DNA from: Vitrella brassicaformis
Taxonomy: Eukaryota; Sar; Vitrellaceae
Assembly (NCBI GenBank): GCA_001179505.1
Contig: CDMY01000275.1
Location: forward strand, 1-48,031
Direction of reading: 5' to 3'
Length of the DNA: 48,031 nucleotides
Shown here: positions 12,269-24,486 of the stretch, piece by piece
Layout of the letters: each line of letters opens with the position of its first letter
How positions within the stretch are numbered: the first letter of the stretch is position 1
The notes under the pieces: model-generated
Database searches by the model: none
The model's input: the letters and a program-made list of their open reading frames with translations, nothing else
What the model was told of the DNA's origin: nothing
Program-made: the position numbers and the translations under genes

Positions 12269-12638
12269 CACTTGTGACACAATTCCCGTGTGTGATCCTT
12301 GTCCCACACGCACCACTAATCATGATGGGAGTGCAAGAGTAACGCCCTATGTAAATTCACCGGGCAGCAAAAAGAGGGGGAACAGCACAGCAGTCACGCC
12401 AAGGGGAAAGGAGAGAGGAAGACCCGAGGAAGGAGGGCAGTCAAAGTCGCCGTTTTGAGAAAGACGGCCTTCCGCTCTCCAGCCCCCATCACGCCCCCAA
12501 GCAATTCGCCGAAAAGAGACGCTTTCCTCTTTGCAAAACACGTTTCCGAAGCATCAGTACGATTGGTTGTACCAACCCATCGGCGTTTCCATTCGGACTT
12601 CCGTCTCAAACGACATACCCCAGCAGAGTGTGGTCAGG

Positions 12639-14148
12639 ATGTCTGGAAGGACTGAGTGGGTGAGGCTCTACTATGACGAGCACCTCACGTCGAGCAAGAT
12701 AAGGCGCGTGAAGGACCTGGTCGACGAGACTATCCTGCTCCCACACGAGGCCATGCGCGGCAAGGTACGGTGCCGACCTGCGGCAGTGCAGACGAGACGC
12801 CAGTCAGTGCATATGCGCATCTGTCCACTGGTCTGCGGCAGATACGTGAGCTGAGGGAGGTGATGACCAAAGTGGTCATGTGCCAGAAGTGGAGGACAGG
12901 TCACTTTGAAAGAGCGGAGACACCACCCCACCGACCTGCGCATACCCTGACATGTACGCTTCCCTTGGCCTCCCTGCAGACCTTTTCTATCGGTGGTTCC
13001 GTTCGTGTCTGGGCCCCTTCATGGAGAAGGCACTCACACTCGAGATGTATGTCAGCGATGGATGCACAGATGGCTGGGAGGGAGGTGGGTGCTGCTCATG
13101 TCTCCTTCCCTTGTGCGTGGCGGATGCAGCCATTTGATCCAGCGGTTGGACAAGAGGGGCTCCCGTCCTCTTGGGCAGAAGGAAGGGGAGATTGCTGAGG
13201 AGCTGTTCGAAACGTATAAGGAGTGCATGGAGGTGAGTGAGCACACGAGAGGGGATGGGGGCCACGTGTCTCTCATGTCTCCTTGGCTTTGCGTCTCGTC
13301 TGTCTGCAGTTGATCGATGAGGTGGGTGATTGTGGGTGCGGTGCGGGTGTACTCGACGGCCGTCGATTCCAGCTGTCGTTCATCTGATCATACCCGTCTT
13401 CTCTGCTGTGGTGCTGTGGTGTTGTCTGCAGGTTTATGACTGCCATCGCTGGTTCAAGGAGACCAAGCAGATGTCCAAGAACCCCACGCGACGTCTCGAG
13501 TACGGCATACAGACACGCACTCACGCAGAGAACGCCGTCCACCCACGGAGAGGACGCACTCTGTCTCTCTTTTGTGTCCAGCGCTCTGATCCGCGATGTG
13601 GGCGGGGCTGTGGACAACCTCACCAAGCGTTTGGAAGAGCACCTGGTAAGTGGAAGCGACCGACAAGCATGGCCACCGGCTGCTGCCAGGCCAGGCGCAT
13701 AAGTGTTGTGTTCGCTTCGCTTGCCCTGCAGGCCCGGGTGGAAGAAGTGATACCGGCGATGACTCGCCGCAAGTTTGGGTATCGCAACGGGTACGAGAAG
13801 GCCGTGGAGGAGTATGTGCAGGGCATCAAGCTGGCAGACGCTGCGGTGCTGCTGCCCTCCCTCCTCGAGGCCGCTGACAAGTGGATGACCGACGAAGGGA
13901 AGAAAAAAGGGGCCCTGGGCAAGATTACCCAATGCACGGCCTGGCTCAACACAAACTTCTGGCAGAACAACTACTCACATCGCAACAAAAGTGCGCTGAG
14001 AAGGACACATGTGTCCCCGGGAGACATGCTGACGACAGATAGATGTCTTTTCTTCTCCCTGTGTTGGTCAGCTATGCTGGATGACCTGAGAGGTGACGTA
14101 CCGCCTGCTTGCTTCAGATACGGTGGGTGGGCTGGTGGGTACTCATAG
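12639..14148 (+). CDS. Helical protein, possibly a degenerate hemerythrin-like (HHE) domain
   Basis: Model: 12639-12764, 12842-12899, 12980-13046, 13130-13232, 13310-13321 (12-nt micro-exon), 13432-13499, 13582-13645 and 13732-14148, about 304 aa, with every phase consistent. The chain is almost all helix. The blocks LLPHEAMRGKIRELREVM, LFYRWFRSCLGPFMEKAL and LEEHLARVEEVIPAM recall the helix order of hemerythrin HHE domains (H-x-x-x-R start, then HL-x-x-EE-x-x-x-P). Most of the His ligands expected for a di-iron site are missing, so the assignment is an inference and metal binding is doubtful. Residues after KITQCTAWLNTNFWQNN (from about 13990) look less like protein, and the true stop may involve another intron. 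Confidence 0.5.
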
Positions 14149-14823
14149 ATACGTACAGGTAGGTGTTCATGTGCTGGCTGTACATGTGTGTGTGTCTGTC
14201 AGGTTGCTGCTGATTCATCATGAATCCATGATTGATGCGTACGTACGTGAAAGATTCATCCGGCCAGTGATTTGATAGGTGTAGGTCTGTCTGGTGGTGG
14301 CATGGCATGCATGGCATGTGTGTGAGGGCTCTAGGATGGGTGAAATGCCTAAGAGCTCTTGCTGACTGACTGACCTTCACATCGCATCGTATGATTCTCT
14401 TGATACATACGGACATCTCATCTCATCTCATTCGCGTCAAGATACGTACGTGCTTCACAGGCGTGGCGTGTCCGATACAAGATCTGTCCATACACGCCAT
14501 GACGATCGGTCTCTGCATCATTCATGCAGATGGATGGAAAGAGGGCCTCGCTGACTCCAAACGCGCCAGGCACGAAAAGACGTCAGGGTTGCAGAGGGCT
14601 TCGAGTTCGCGGCGGAGTACGAAACGCTGCGCTTCCAAGGATCGAGGAATCGCACCGGCACGTCCTCCTGCACGAACTCGAAGCCCTTTCCAAACCATGG
14701 CGACATAAGTGACGACACACAGCAGCACCAGGGATATGATGCGTCATCCATCGACAGGTCTCTCTCGACATCGCGAGGACCAAAAAGCAAAACAGTACCC
14801 CCCCTCTGAAGTCATTGTCAACA
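14149..14823. other. Intergenic stretch, no gene seen
   Basis: This gap lies between converging genes. It holds short repeats of ACGTACGT and CTGACTGACTGAC type. Several frames are open in 14520-14800, but none joins to the neighbours with a protein-like sequence. Confidence 0.4.
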
Positions 14824-15389
14824 TCACCGCGCGTAGGGGTTGAACTGCACACACACGTACACAGACAGACAGCCACAGATGCAGGCCAGGCCAAATGGGC
14901 GTGGCGTCAAGTGCACGTAGATCTATCAGATCTGCCCAACCACCATCTCCCTCCCTCCCTCCCTCCCCCTCCCTCACCCACCTGGAAAGGGAAGTGCTTG
15001 TCGTAGGAGAAGAGTCTGGCCTTGAGCCACAGCGCCATCATCGACTGCTTGACGTCTGTGGTGTGCGCCGGCCGGGGCATGAGCACGTTGAAGGCGTAGT
15101 CCACCCTGGCGCGTTGGCTGCCGGTGCTCTTGAGGTACTCGGGCAGCGCCTTGACCACATTGACGTCGTCCCACGAGAAAGCGTTGAAGGCCATCTTCAT
15201 GGCCTGCTCCTCCTGCCAGTCCGCCGCTGTCTCGTATGCCACTATCATCTTGAGGTCGCTGATAAGCCTCTCAACAGCGGCCGGCTTCTGTTTGGCAAGT
15301 TCAGCTGTCACGAAGGTCTGCTGGTCAGCCGTCAGCGGTGACGATGAGGCCCCTGACATGGCGAAAGGGTGCAGATCTTCGTTTCCCAT
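14824..15389 (-). CDS. Small unknown soluble protein
   Basis: Two exons, 15389-14982 and 14844-14824, give about 142 aa ending FNPYAR. The body is helical and charged (ADQQTFVTAELAKQKPAAVE, WDDVNVVKALPEYLK, VKQSMMALWLKARLFSYDKH). No signal peptide, membrane segment or known motif is visible. The first ATG (MGNEDLHPF) was used; a second one eleven residues later (MSGASSS) is equally possible. The seven-codon last exon is supported only by a CAG acceptor and an early stop. Head-to-head with Dicer. Confidence 0.5.
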
Positions 15390-15404
15390 GCGCCGATCGC
15401 TTGC

Positions 15405-15412
15405 AGCTCGCA
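15405..15412 (-). promoter_or_regulatory. TGCGAGCT octamer, divergent promoter 3
   Basis: The octamer is on the minus strand, 16 nt upstream of the small minus-strand gene and about 260 nt upstream of the Dicer start. Confidence 0.45.
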
Positions 15413-15672
15413 AGAGAATGAGATGGGCAAATCGCCGCGAATTTCGCTGCAGGAGAATCAGCTCGCTCGGTACTGTCAGTCACTGCTTGGAAACCGTCGT
15501 GTATTCCTACATGACATCAGCAGCCGTCAATTCCTGACTCAGAGCTGGACGCTGTGTGCAAGTGATCTCGGCTGTCCCTGGGGCTGTCCGCAGTGTATTG
15601 GAGGACAGCATCGCTTTGCATAGCCCCTGCTGTGTCGTTTGATTCATCAGCACAAGTGACAAGACCACAAGG

Positions 15673-16877
15673 ATGGACCGCGAGCAGAGCACCCATTCGC
15701 CATCGCGGATGAATGCTCCTCGAGACTACCAGCTGTGGCTCTTTGACAGAGTCAAGAGGGACAACAGCATCGTCTTCATGCCAACAAACACAGGTATGCA
15801 AGGCCGCACTCAACGCCCTCTGCGGTAATTCGTGTGTATATGTGTGTGTGTGTGTGTGGATGGATGGATGTGTGTGTCTGCAGGGAAGACCCGCATAGCC
15901 ACGCTGCTGATCGACCACGTTCTGAATCAGCCTGAGTGCGCGTCCAATATCATCGTTTTTTTGGCGCCAACGTACGTCAAGAAGCACTCTACTCCTGAGC
16001 CCACTCATACGCACTCCATTCATTCGACTGTCAGGAAACCGCTGGGCGCCCAGCAGGAGGCCGTGATTGAGCTCGAGACCCGGGCAGGGCCCGTCCTCAT
16101 TCACGGCGATGTCCGCCTTGTGGGACCTGACTCAGGTAGCTACGAAGACACGCACAAACAAGACGGCGAGAAAGTGCGGCGTACACAGACAGTGGTAGTG
16201 TGTGCGCACATTCAGACAACTGGGACGATCCTTTGACGTGGGATCGACTCTTTTACGACTTGGAGGGCAACGCGGCGACGCCATTCACGTCTGTCGGAGT
16301 AGATCAGGACACCCTCAAGTCGTTCAGGACGTCGTGGATGGACGACGCGCAGCAGACCGCCGCTGCTGAAGACGCGTCGGATGTCTACAGCAGCGTGTGC
16401 GGGCCGCCCCGCGTATTCGTGATGACGCCCGCCAAGATGGTGGAGCTGCTGCATCCCGGCATGATTCGCCTGGATAGGGTGGCGCTGATGGTGCTGGATG
16501 AGTGCCACCACGTCAAGGGAGGCGACATGTACTCGTCCATCATGAGAAACTTCTACGATAGGGTGCCGGTGAGCAAACAGGGGGAAACCAAGGCAGATCC
16601 CAACCGGGACGTAAATATGATGGCGCATGTGTGTGTGTGTGTGCGTGTGTGTGTGCAGGTGAAAGATCGGCCACACATCCTCGGTCTGACTGCGTACCCA
16701 TCGAAAGGGAAGGCCAATGCATATGAGGCGATGGCCCAGGATGAGATCCATGCTATCGAAAGAGTGCTGTGCGCGCGACTGATCGTCCCACCAGCAGCCC
16801 TCTTGGAACCCTTCTGCCCCGTAACCAAAGCAAATGAAGATACTGCGTCGCACCAGAGTCCATCGAGTCTCTCTCCC

Positions 16878-16908
<31 letters not shown>

Positions 16909-19900
16909 TTCTCTGTGTGTGTGTGTGTGTGTGTGTGTCTTCAGTCCGTCACGGAGGAGCAGCTCAGATACGACGTGCCGCCCCCAGACAGCCATGCCGA
17001 CTGGCAATCCGTCCTCGACAACCAGCTGTGGGCACCCCTCTTCGCCACGGAGATCCCGGCTGCATTCGACAGACAGGACAAGGAGGCCCTTGCTCACCTC
17101 AATCCATCCCTGACGGCCGACCAGTGGATCGAGAAGGCCAAGGAGCACGTCACTAAACGCCTGGAGGGGGTGAAGGGAAACGTGTCGGTGGTGTTGACCG
17201 ATGTGGGTATCCGTGGGGTGGTGAATGGGCTGACGGTGGTGGCGCAGAAGGGCGGCATCATGGTGGCCGACGACGAGGACCAGAGCAGCGACGCAAGTGG
17301 CCCTGCGCGTAAGAAACAGAAGCTGCCCCCGGACGCAGGTGCCGATACAGACTGTGCTTTTCCCGTTATATGTGTAGAAGAGCTCTTCTTCTCTGGTGTA
17401 TGCAGGTGCGCCACCTGACCTGCTGCAGGAGATCTATCAGCTGCCACTGCAGCTCCTCACCACAGCCCTTCAACCAAGACCAACAGGCGCCGCTCTGGTC
17501 GCCCCACCCGATGCACCCGGCCCCTCGCCCGTCCTGAGCGATCACATGATGGACCTCCTCCTGACTCCCAAGGTCAAGCTGCTCCGCGAGACCATCCTAG
17601 ATGCACTTGAGCCGTTCAGAGTGGCCGGTGCTGGCGACTTCCAACTCTATGGTGACTCTGCCGGCTCGACAACGGCAATCCGCCACTACTCAGCTGCAGT
17701 GCACCAGCTGAAGGTGCTCGTGTTTGTAGAGCGGCGGCTTGCTGCTGTGGCTCTAAAGGCTGTGCTACAGGAGACCCTCCGAGGGCCGGATGGGAGGGGT
17801 CTGACTGTAGAGGTGGTCATGGGGACCAACGCCAGTGCGGCGGGCAACCCTGGCAAAGTGGAGTTTGATGGTACGCACGGAAGGGCGATACAGGGAGTGT
17901 GGGAGCCCTTCTTCGTGCGCCTGCCTGTGATGTGCAGCCAAGGCCCAGGACGCCATAATGGGTCGGTTTCGGGACACCACAGCAGCAGGCATACAAGTGC
18001 TGGTACGTACGGACACACGACCACAGGCAGGCAAACGGAAGATGAATCAATCGCTCGTGTGCGGTGCGCATGCGTGTCTGTCTCATCCCCTGGCTGTCCA
18101 GATCTCCACCAGCGTGTTAGAGGAGGGCATCGACGTCCCTCTCTGCAACTGTGTCGTCCGCTTCTCTCCCGTCGTCACCGGCAAGGAGAACGTCCAGTGC
18201 CGCGGCCGGGCGAGAAAGGCCGGCTCGCGCTACATCCACCTCATCCCCAACTCGCAAGACGGCATCGCAATCCGGCACCGACTGGCGAGCTATCAGCGAT
18301 TTGAGACGCTGCTGAGAGAACAGGCCAAGGCCAACCAAGAGGCGGCCATGAGAGGCGAGGGCGGAGCGGTGGGGGCTGGGAGGGCGGTGGAGAGTCCGTA
18401 TGTGACTGTGGATGACGTGGAGAGGGAGGCCGGTGTGCGGCCGCTCTTTGTGCCGGCGACGGGCGCTTATGTGCCGCCGGACAGGGGATTCGTCAAGGAC
18501 AAACTCTACAAGTGAGTGGACAGCTGACGGCTGACCTACAGCCATGCATCTCTGATTCTGTCTTTGCTCATGATGTAGGCTGTATCATGCGTACAATCCG
18601 CTGTCTGGCAAGTACGAGAGCGTCTACGGCATCATGGTCCTGGAGAAGGAGAAGGAGACCCTCTCCTACGACCCCTCCACACACACCGCCACACTCACCC
18701 TGCCCGCATTCAAGTAAGAGTGCAGACCCCCATGCGCCTCAGTGGCACAGCAGCAACAAGGGGCCAATGACGGCGACACCATGATTGTCACGCACACGGG
18801 GTGGAGGAGAGCTGTCGGCCGCCTGGGCGGGGAGGAGAGCCCCAAGGAGCTGAAGGAGAGGGTCATCATCGGGGTGTACATGCAGGCCCTGCAGACCCTA
18901 CACCAGGTGAGAGCGGGGGGAGATTGATGCGGTCGGTCGGTCGGTCGGTTCGTGTGTGTGGATGGGGTGGGATGCGTGTGTACGTATTTGTGTCAGATGG
19001 GTATCATAGACGACCACCTGATGCGATACGGCAGCATCGCACGCCAGCACTGGGAGAAGAAACGCAGGAAGTATGGCCAAGCCATCACTCTGCCACGAAA
19101 GGTACGTCGTAGACACGAAGGTCATCGAAACCCCATCCCATCTGCCTTTCATCCTTTCCGCCTCTCTCTCAGCCTCCGCTTTGCACATCGTGGCCTGATG
19201 GCATCCTCCCGCACCACTTCGCCCCCTCCCCACCCCCAGCCCCCTCCTCGCTCCCCTCTCTGCTGCTGCACACGCTGTCATTCTCGCCACCAGGCAGCCT
19301 GCTGCACTTCCCTGACTACGGCGGCCTCATGGGTCGCTACAGAATGGCGGATGGGGTGAAGCACAGGAGAATTGTCACGCCGGTGGGGATTGTGATGGCG
19401 GCTGGGCTCGTCGGGGGCGAGAGCATGGTGCTGGACGGGCTGTTCTACCCGATGAACAACGAGGCGTTTGGCGTGGAGGTGAGGCGAGAGGCCGAGGTCA
19501 GCGTCACGATAGAGTAAGCGCGGAAGCTGCAGGTGGGTGGGTGGGATGGTGGGCATGGATGTGTGCATCCGGATCGGTGCGTGGGTGTCATTGCAGGTGT
19601 GGACCAACAAGAGCTGCCGCCTTCTCGATGTCAAGAACTTCATCCATTGGGGGGGCCAGGGCCAGCAGCACCCGACCAACATCAACTCACTAATGGATGT
19701 CGACGCCTCAACCGACCGTGACCCCCATCTTCCCCCTTTCGCCTTTGCGGCCCCTCTCGACTCATCTGGCAAGGCCATCGACTGGCGATTCGTCGACGCA
19801 GCGCTGGAATACATCAACATGTAGGGAAAGAAGCTGCCGTGCGGGTGCTTTTTCTCTACACACACTGCGCCACGTGTGTTGTCATTCAGGTACGAGAGCC

Positions 19901-22296
19901 AGACGAGGCGTCAGGGGCGGATGGCCGTACCCAGCATGGTGGCGGTGAGGGCGGCGTCCCACGGGCCGGCAGCCGCCATGCTGGAGGCTCTGGGCTCACG
20001 CAATGGCGAGGAGCAGATGGCCCTGTCGCCTTCCAAGCGGACCAAAGCCCGGCGCTACAGATGGCACACGTGGGCGAGGAGGGAGGGAAGGAGAACGTCA
20101 GGAGGGATACATACCCATTTGTGTGTTGCTGCGTTGGGTGTGTTGGTGTCTGTCTGTCAGTGTGAGGGGCATTGTTGAGAACGAGAACGCATCCACTTTT
20201 GCTGTGGAGGATGGCCAGACGCTGCAGCAGTACTGCGCTCAATCATGGTAAGCCGGACGGACACACAGCCAGAGAGTGCCCGCGCTACACGGCTGCGCTG
20301 CAGTTGCGTGTTGTGTTTGTGCCTGTGAGCAGCAAGCACATGACTGAGCGCTTCGATGCACCGTTCCTCGTAGAGGCAGACCAATTCAGAGGGGTGGGTG
20401 TGGAGAGAAGAGACGCTCGCTCACTCATATCTGGTAATACTTGTGTTGTGTGGTTGCTGACAGGGCACTCGCAGTTTGTTGTATGAGGAGGAGAAGCTGC
20501 GCCCGACATCACAGCTGCGGAAGGACCGCTACCACCCACCAGAGCTGCTCAAACTCCTGCCACTTACCGCACCCATGGTATACACACCGAGAGAGAGAGG
20601 AAGATGGCGAGACGACTCTCCACCCATTGCTGCCTCTAATGTCTGCAGGCCGAATCGCTGACGTGGCTGCCCTCCCTCCTGTACCTGATAGAAGTGCAGC
20701 AGGCCATACAGGAGTTCCGCCACACCCTGCTCTCACGCCTCAACGACCGACTCAGCTCAGTCGACCAGACCCAGGCAGCGATCCATCTCGACTATGGCCG
20801 CCTCGTCGAGGCGTTGACGTGCCCCCTGCTCAACTCGCAGATTGGGGCGACCAAGGACGTCTTGGTCGACTGGCGGGCTCCCGCTGATCTGCGCCCGAGT
20901 GGGTGTCGGTCAGACTACCAACGACTAGAGGTGCGTGCAGCCGGCTGGCTGGCCTTCTGCTTGTGTTTGTGGTGGTGGTCACGTTGAGATGGCGTCTGTG
21001 TTGTCTTGAGTTGTGTTGAGTGCAGTGGTTGGGGGATGCCGTGCTGAAGTTCCTTGCCAACCTTGGCGCCTACCACGCGTGCGAGGGCCGCGGGGAGGGG
21101 CCCATGACGTCACTGTCCAGCCAGATGAAGGCCAACGAATACCTCCGCAAGTACGTGAGAGCACGGGAATCTTCGTGCTTGCGTGTGCGTGCATCTTTCC
21201 TGCATCCAGGATGTGCAAGGAGCACCGCTTCTACGAGTACACGTGGGCCCAGCCGTTCAGCCGCAGGCGGACAGTCGAGTCTACCCGAGCACAGACCATC
21301 GGCGACAAGACACTCGCCGACATTGTCGAATCCATCATGGGGGCCATCTACCTCTCCAACATACACCACGATGACACCAAGATAGAGGTGCGCACACCCC
21401 CACCCCCCCTCCACACACACAGAGAGAGAGCAGGTGTCGTATGGCTGCATGACTTGCAGGTCGATGATGTCGCTAACGATGCCCCTGACTACCAGCGGGG
21501 CGTAACAGCTGTAGCCGCCTTTGTCGACACCTTCCTCCACATGGACGACATGCCCTGCCTGCTGCCGCTGCTCTATGCGCCGACGGCCAACGATACGGCG
21601 ATGGCCAACGGTGCTGGGGAAGCGCGTGATTTGGGGCCGATCGAGGCCATGTGGGGGCGGCAGTTCCACGACCAAGGCCTGCTGAGGAAGGCGCTCACGA
21701 GCCGCTCGTGCGTTGGTGCGGGTGTGTCGAGTGCCGCCCAGACGAACGAGGAGCTAGAGTTCGTCGGCGATGCCGTGCTGGAGGTCCTCGTGTGCCATCA
21801 GATCTTCTTCGACGACACGCCGGCCGCCCCGTCGGCCGCCGGCGAGCTGATATCCGTCGACCCCCTAGATACGGAAGAAGGTACACCACCCATACAGGCA
21901 CACACATGACGACCATGGCAAGACGCCCTCTCTCATCGTGCCTGCCATGGTGAATGGGCGTCTGTAGGTCGCCTCACCGATCGAAAGAAGAGCTTGCTCT
22001 CCAACAGACACCTCTGCGAGCGGCTTCTGGCGCGCCTCCGTGACGCACCGTCCGGCCGTCTGTGCATCAGCGACGTGCTGAGGGTGGGCAATGCGGCGCA
22101 GCGTGATCATCTGAGGCAGCTGCAGATGGACTGGGAGGCGAGGAGGGAGGATTGGTCAGCGGGGCGTGAGGAGAGTGGCGTGAAGCATGTGGGGGACCTC
22201 TATGAGGCGCTGGTGGGCGCCACGTATGTCGATAGTGGCGGGGACCTGCTGGCCGTCTGGCGGGTGATAAGTCCCGACACTTGTGTGTGTAGATAG
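15673..22296 (+). CDS. Dicer-like ribonuclease III
   Basis: About 23 exons, roughly 1,600 aa. Order of domains: DExH helicase (motif I PTNTGKTRIA near residue 40; DECHH box near 195; LGLTAYP; motif VI QCRGRARKAGSRY near 620); Dicer dimerisation domain (DUF283) ending MGIIDDHLM near 800; PAZ region (about 940-1160); RNase IIIa (RLEWLGDAVLKF near 1255, DKTLADIVESIMGAIY near 1330); RNase IIIb (ELEFVGDAVLEVL near 1460, DLYEALVGATYVD near 1580). Both RNase III sites keep the E/D residues needed for Mg2+ catalysis. The enzyme cuts dsRNA into small RNAs for Argonaute. Start: first ATG, MDREQSTHS. No dsRNA-binding domain follows RNase IIIb. Exon junctions around 18714-18806 and 20248-20333 are ambiguous (an in-frame TAA at 18715 must be removed by an intron). 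The Argonaute gene lies 2.9 kb downstream. Confidence 0.93.
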
Positions 22297-22469
22297 CCTA
22301 GCCCGTGGTCGGTGCGGGACAGGCGGGCAGTCTTGTAAGTAAACGATTTTCCATGAGTAATATGTATGTAATATGAGGGAGCTCATGATAGAGTGTATGC
22401 GCTTGGCCACTGTGCATGTATCTGTCTTATGTGTCTTGGGTAGGTCATGTGCCCTGCCCGTTTTTGTCA

Positions 22470-22818
22470 CAGCAGGGCAGGCACGTTTTGACGCCGTTTT
22501 GCAGTAATGATATATGCTGCGTGACCAGTGGCCCTCGGTAGACAGGGATTTTTTCTTTCAGTTGCTATGCAGAGGCGGGTGGGTCGTCCTCCGGATGAGT
22601 GCTTTTCTAGTCAGCAGTTGACCCATGCAGGAGGGCACACAGGCACACACCTGTACACTGTCAGAGACACACAGAAAGATAAATCGCTGCGGGCAGAGAG
22701 ATAAAAGCCGGAGGGCTGGGGTGGGTATTGCGGGGTCGCTACTGCACTTCACTCACTGACCCTCTCTCCATACCATACCATACCTGTGTAAGAGACGCTG
22801 CACGTGTGGCTGCCTCCG
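22470..22818 (-). repeat. Dispersed repeat, copy B (inverted)
   Basis: Reverse-complement copy of 5201-5550. It lies 174 bp after the Dicer stop, again in a gap between converging genes. Confidence 0.85.
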
Positions 22819-23335
22819 TCACGTTGTGTGTGCCAAGCCAATCTAAGTTGCGTGCGCATACTTATGCACGTACCCCTGGCCGCGTGCGGCATGTGTGTGT
22901 GCATGTACGTGCTTGTCACAGACGACAAGCATTCAGTGAGTAAATCCGACCAGTCAGTCAATCGGTAGCCATACCATAACATGACATGTCACCATGTCAC
23001 CACACCCACCCACCATGTACGTTGATGGTGCCGAGAGAGAACTCACCACGGTAGCGACACACTCTGTCGTCGCATCGTGGCCGGCCAACGACATATACAT
23101 ACCCGCTCATATGAGGCCCCCTCCCCTCTCCCGTCACGTGTGCAGACAGACAGACGGCCAGACAGACAGACAGACAGACCGAAGCATGACGCACCTGTCT
23201 CCAAGTGCACTACTTGCCTCGCTGCAGGCAGAGAGAGTAGAGTGCACACACAGCACACGAAAAAGACGAAAAAGGCGGACACCTGAGTTCTTACAGAAAA
23301 CCATGCATCTCCTACGTCTATCTCTCTGTGTCTAT
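22819..23335. other. Intergenic stretch with GACA-type microsatellite
   Basis: It contains an ACAGACAG-type run at about 23142-23180 and other low-complexity sequence. I see no gene. Confidence 0.4.
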
Positions 23336-24486
23336 CTATCGGCTGGGAACGTATGGGCAGTCGAATTGGAGGGCATAGTCGGAGCCGGGGAACACACAGA
23401 AATAGACGTACCCGGTGGCGTCGGGGTTCTCGCACACGCGGCACTCGTCATACACGCACCGCCCGCACGACAAGCAAACCTCCTCGTTGGGATACTGCTC
23501 ATCAACAGCCTCATCCGAGTCGTCGGGCGGCTCTGAAAGGATACACACACTCAACTCAGACACACACAGACAGAGCCACATGCTGCCTGTCTGTCTGTCT
23601 GTCTGGCCGTCTGTCTATCATCCGTGCGTGCAATCGATGAGGCCGACCTTCACAAGTGATCATCGTTCCCTGGGTGTCGTTTTTCTTGGCGCCGAGGGTG
23701 GACATGGCGGCGATGTCGAAAGGCATGACACACTCGGCGTTCCGGTAAGCCATCCACACCGACTGCATGCATCATTCATTCAACGATGAAAGAGTGGTCC
23801 CTCCCTCCCTTGCTGCTGGCTCACTCACCACATCGGCCGTCTTATTGTCGACCGCGGCAACCACGGCATGTGCGGCTCCGCCCGTTGACGCAGGCACCCT
23901 GACGACGCCGGACGAGTCGCTCGAACGCGAAACGAGCCTGCATGTCATGTGCGTTGCAAGGGGACATCCAGATGCTTGACAAGGTCTTTTCGCGCCTTAA
24001 TTATCCCCCTCCCCACCTACCCGTGCTCTCCTCTATACAGCACGGCCAAGTGCGCATTGTCCGATTTGGAGCTGACAGCCAACATCACCTCGTCAAAACC
24101 CGCAGCTCGCACGTCACCCTGCATGGACACACACACAGAGCGCATCGGTCAGACAGCCTCACCCACCCACAGCCACACCCACCGTACTGTACCAGATTGA
24201 CGTTGATGTACTGTTCGCTCTGCGCCGGGACAGGTCGGGTGGGCAGCGAGGCGAAATGGACCAGCCTGTCCTTCGGAGGCGGCTTATCCATCAACATAGG
24301 CGCCGTGAACACCGGGCACAGCTGTCGCCCTTTCGAGGACTTTTTGTCAGTGTCATGGCGCGTCTGCGCAAGCAGCTTCTGCACGTCTTCCAGCACTTCC
24401 TCGAGCCTTGTGGTTACCGCCTCGCAATGTGTCGGACTGCCGAAAGCAGCGAGGAGAAAGAGGGGAAACAGGAAGGCCTTCATCAT
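23336..24486 (-). CDS. Secreted cysteine-rich protein, unknown function
   Basis: Exons 24486-24193, 24118-24039, 23937-23829, 23762-23648 and 23532-23336 give 264 aa with all phases consistent. The N-terminus MMKAFLFPLFLLAAFG is a clear signal peptide, with likely cleavage near CEA. A helical, charged segment follows. The C-terminal exon has a dense cysteine block (CLSCGRCVYDECRVCENP, then two more Cys) that suggests disulfides or metal binding. No family recognised. It sits between Dicer and Argonaute, but a secreted product argues against a direct role in RNA silencing. Confidence 0.75.

Noticed and set aside
18579-18713. Dicer pseudogene based on the TAA after exon 10
   Set aside because: All later domains are intact and in frame, and a 93-nt intron can remove the stop, so decay is unlikely.
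22296-23336. A further gene between Dicer and the secreted protein
   Set aside because: The open frames are short, lack splice-linked partners, and overlap the dispersed repeat or microsatellites.
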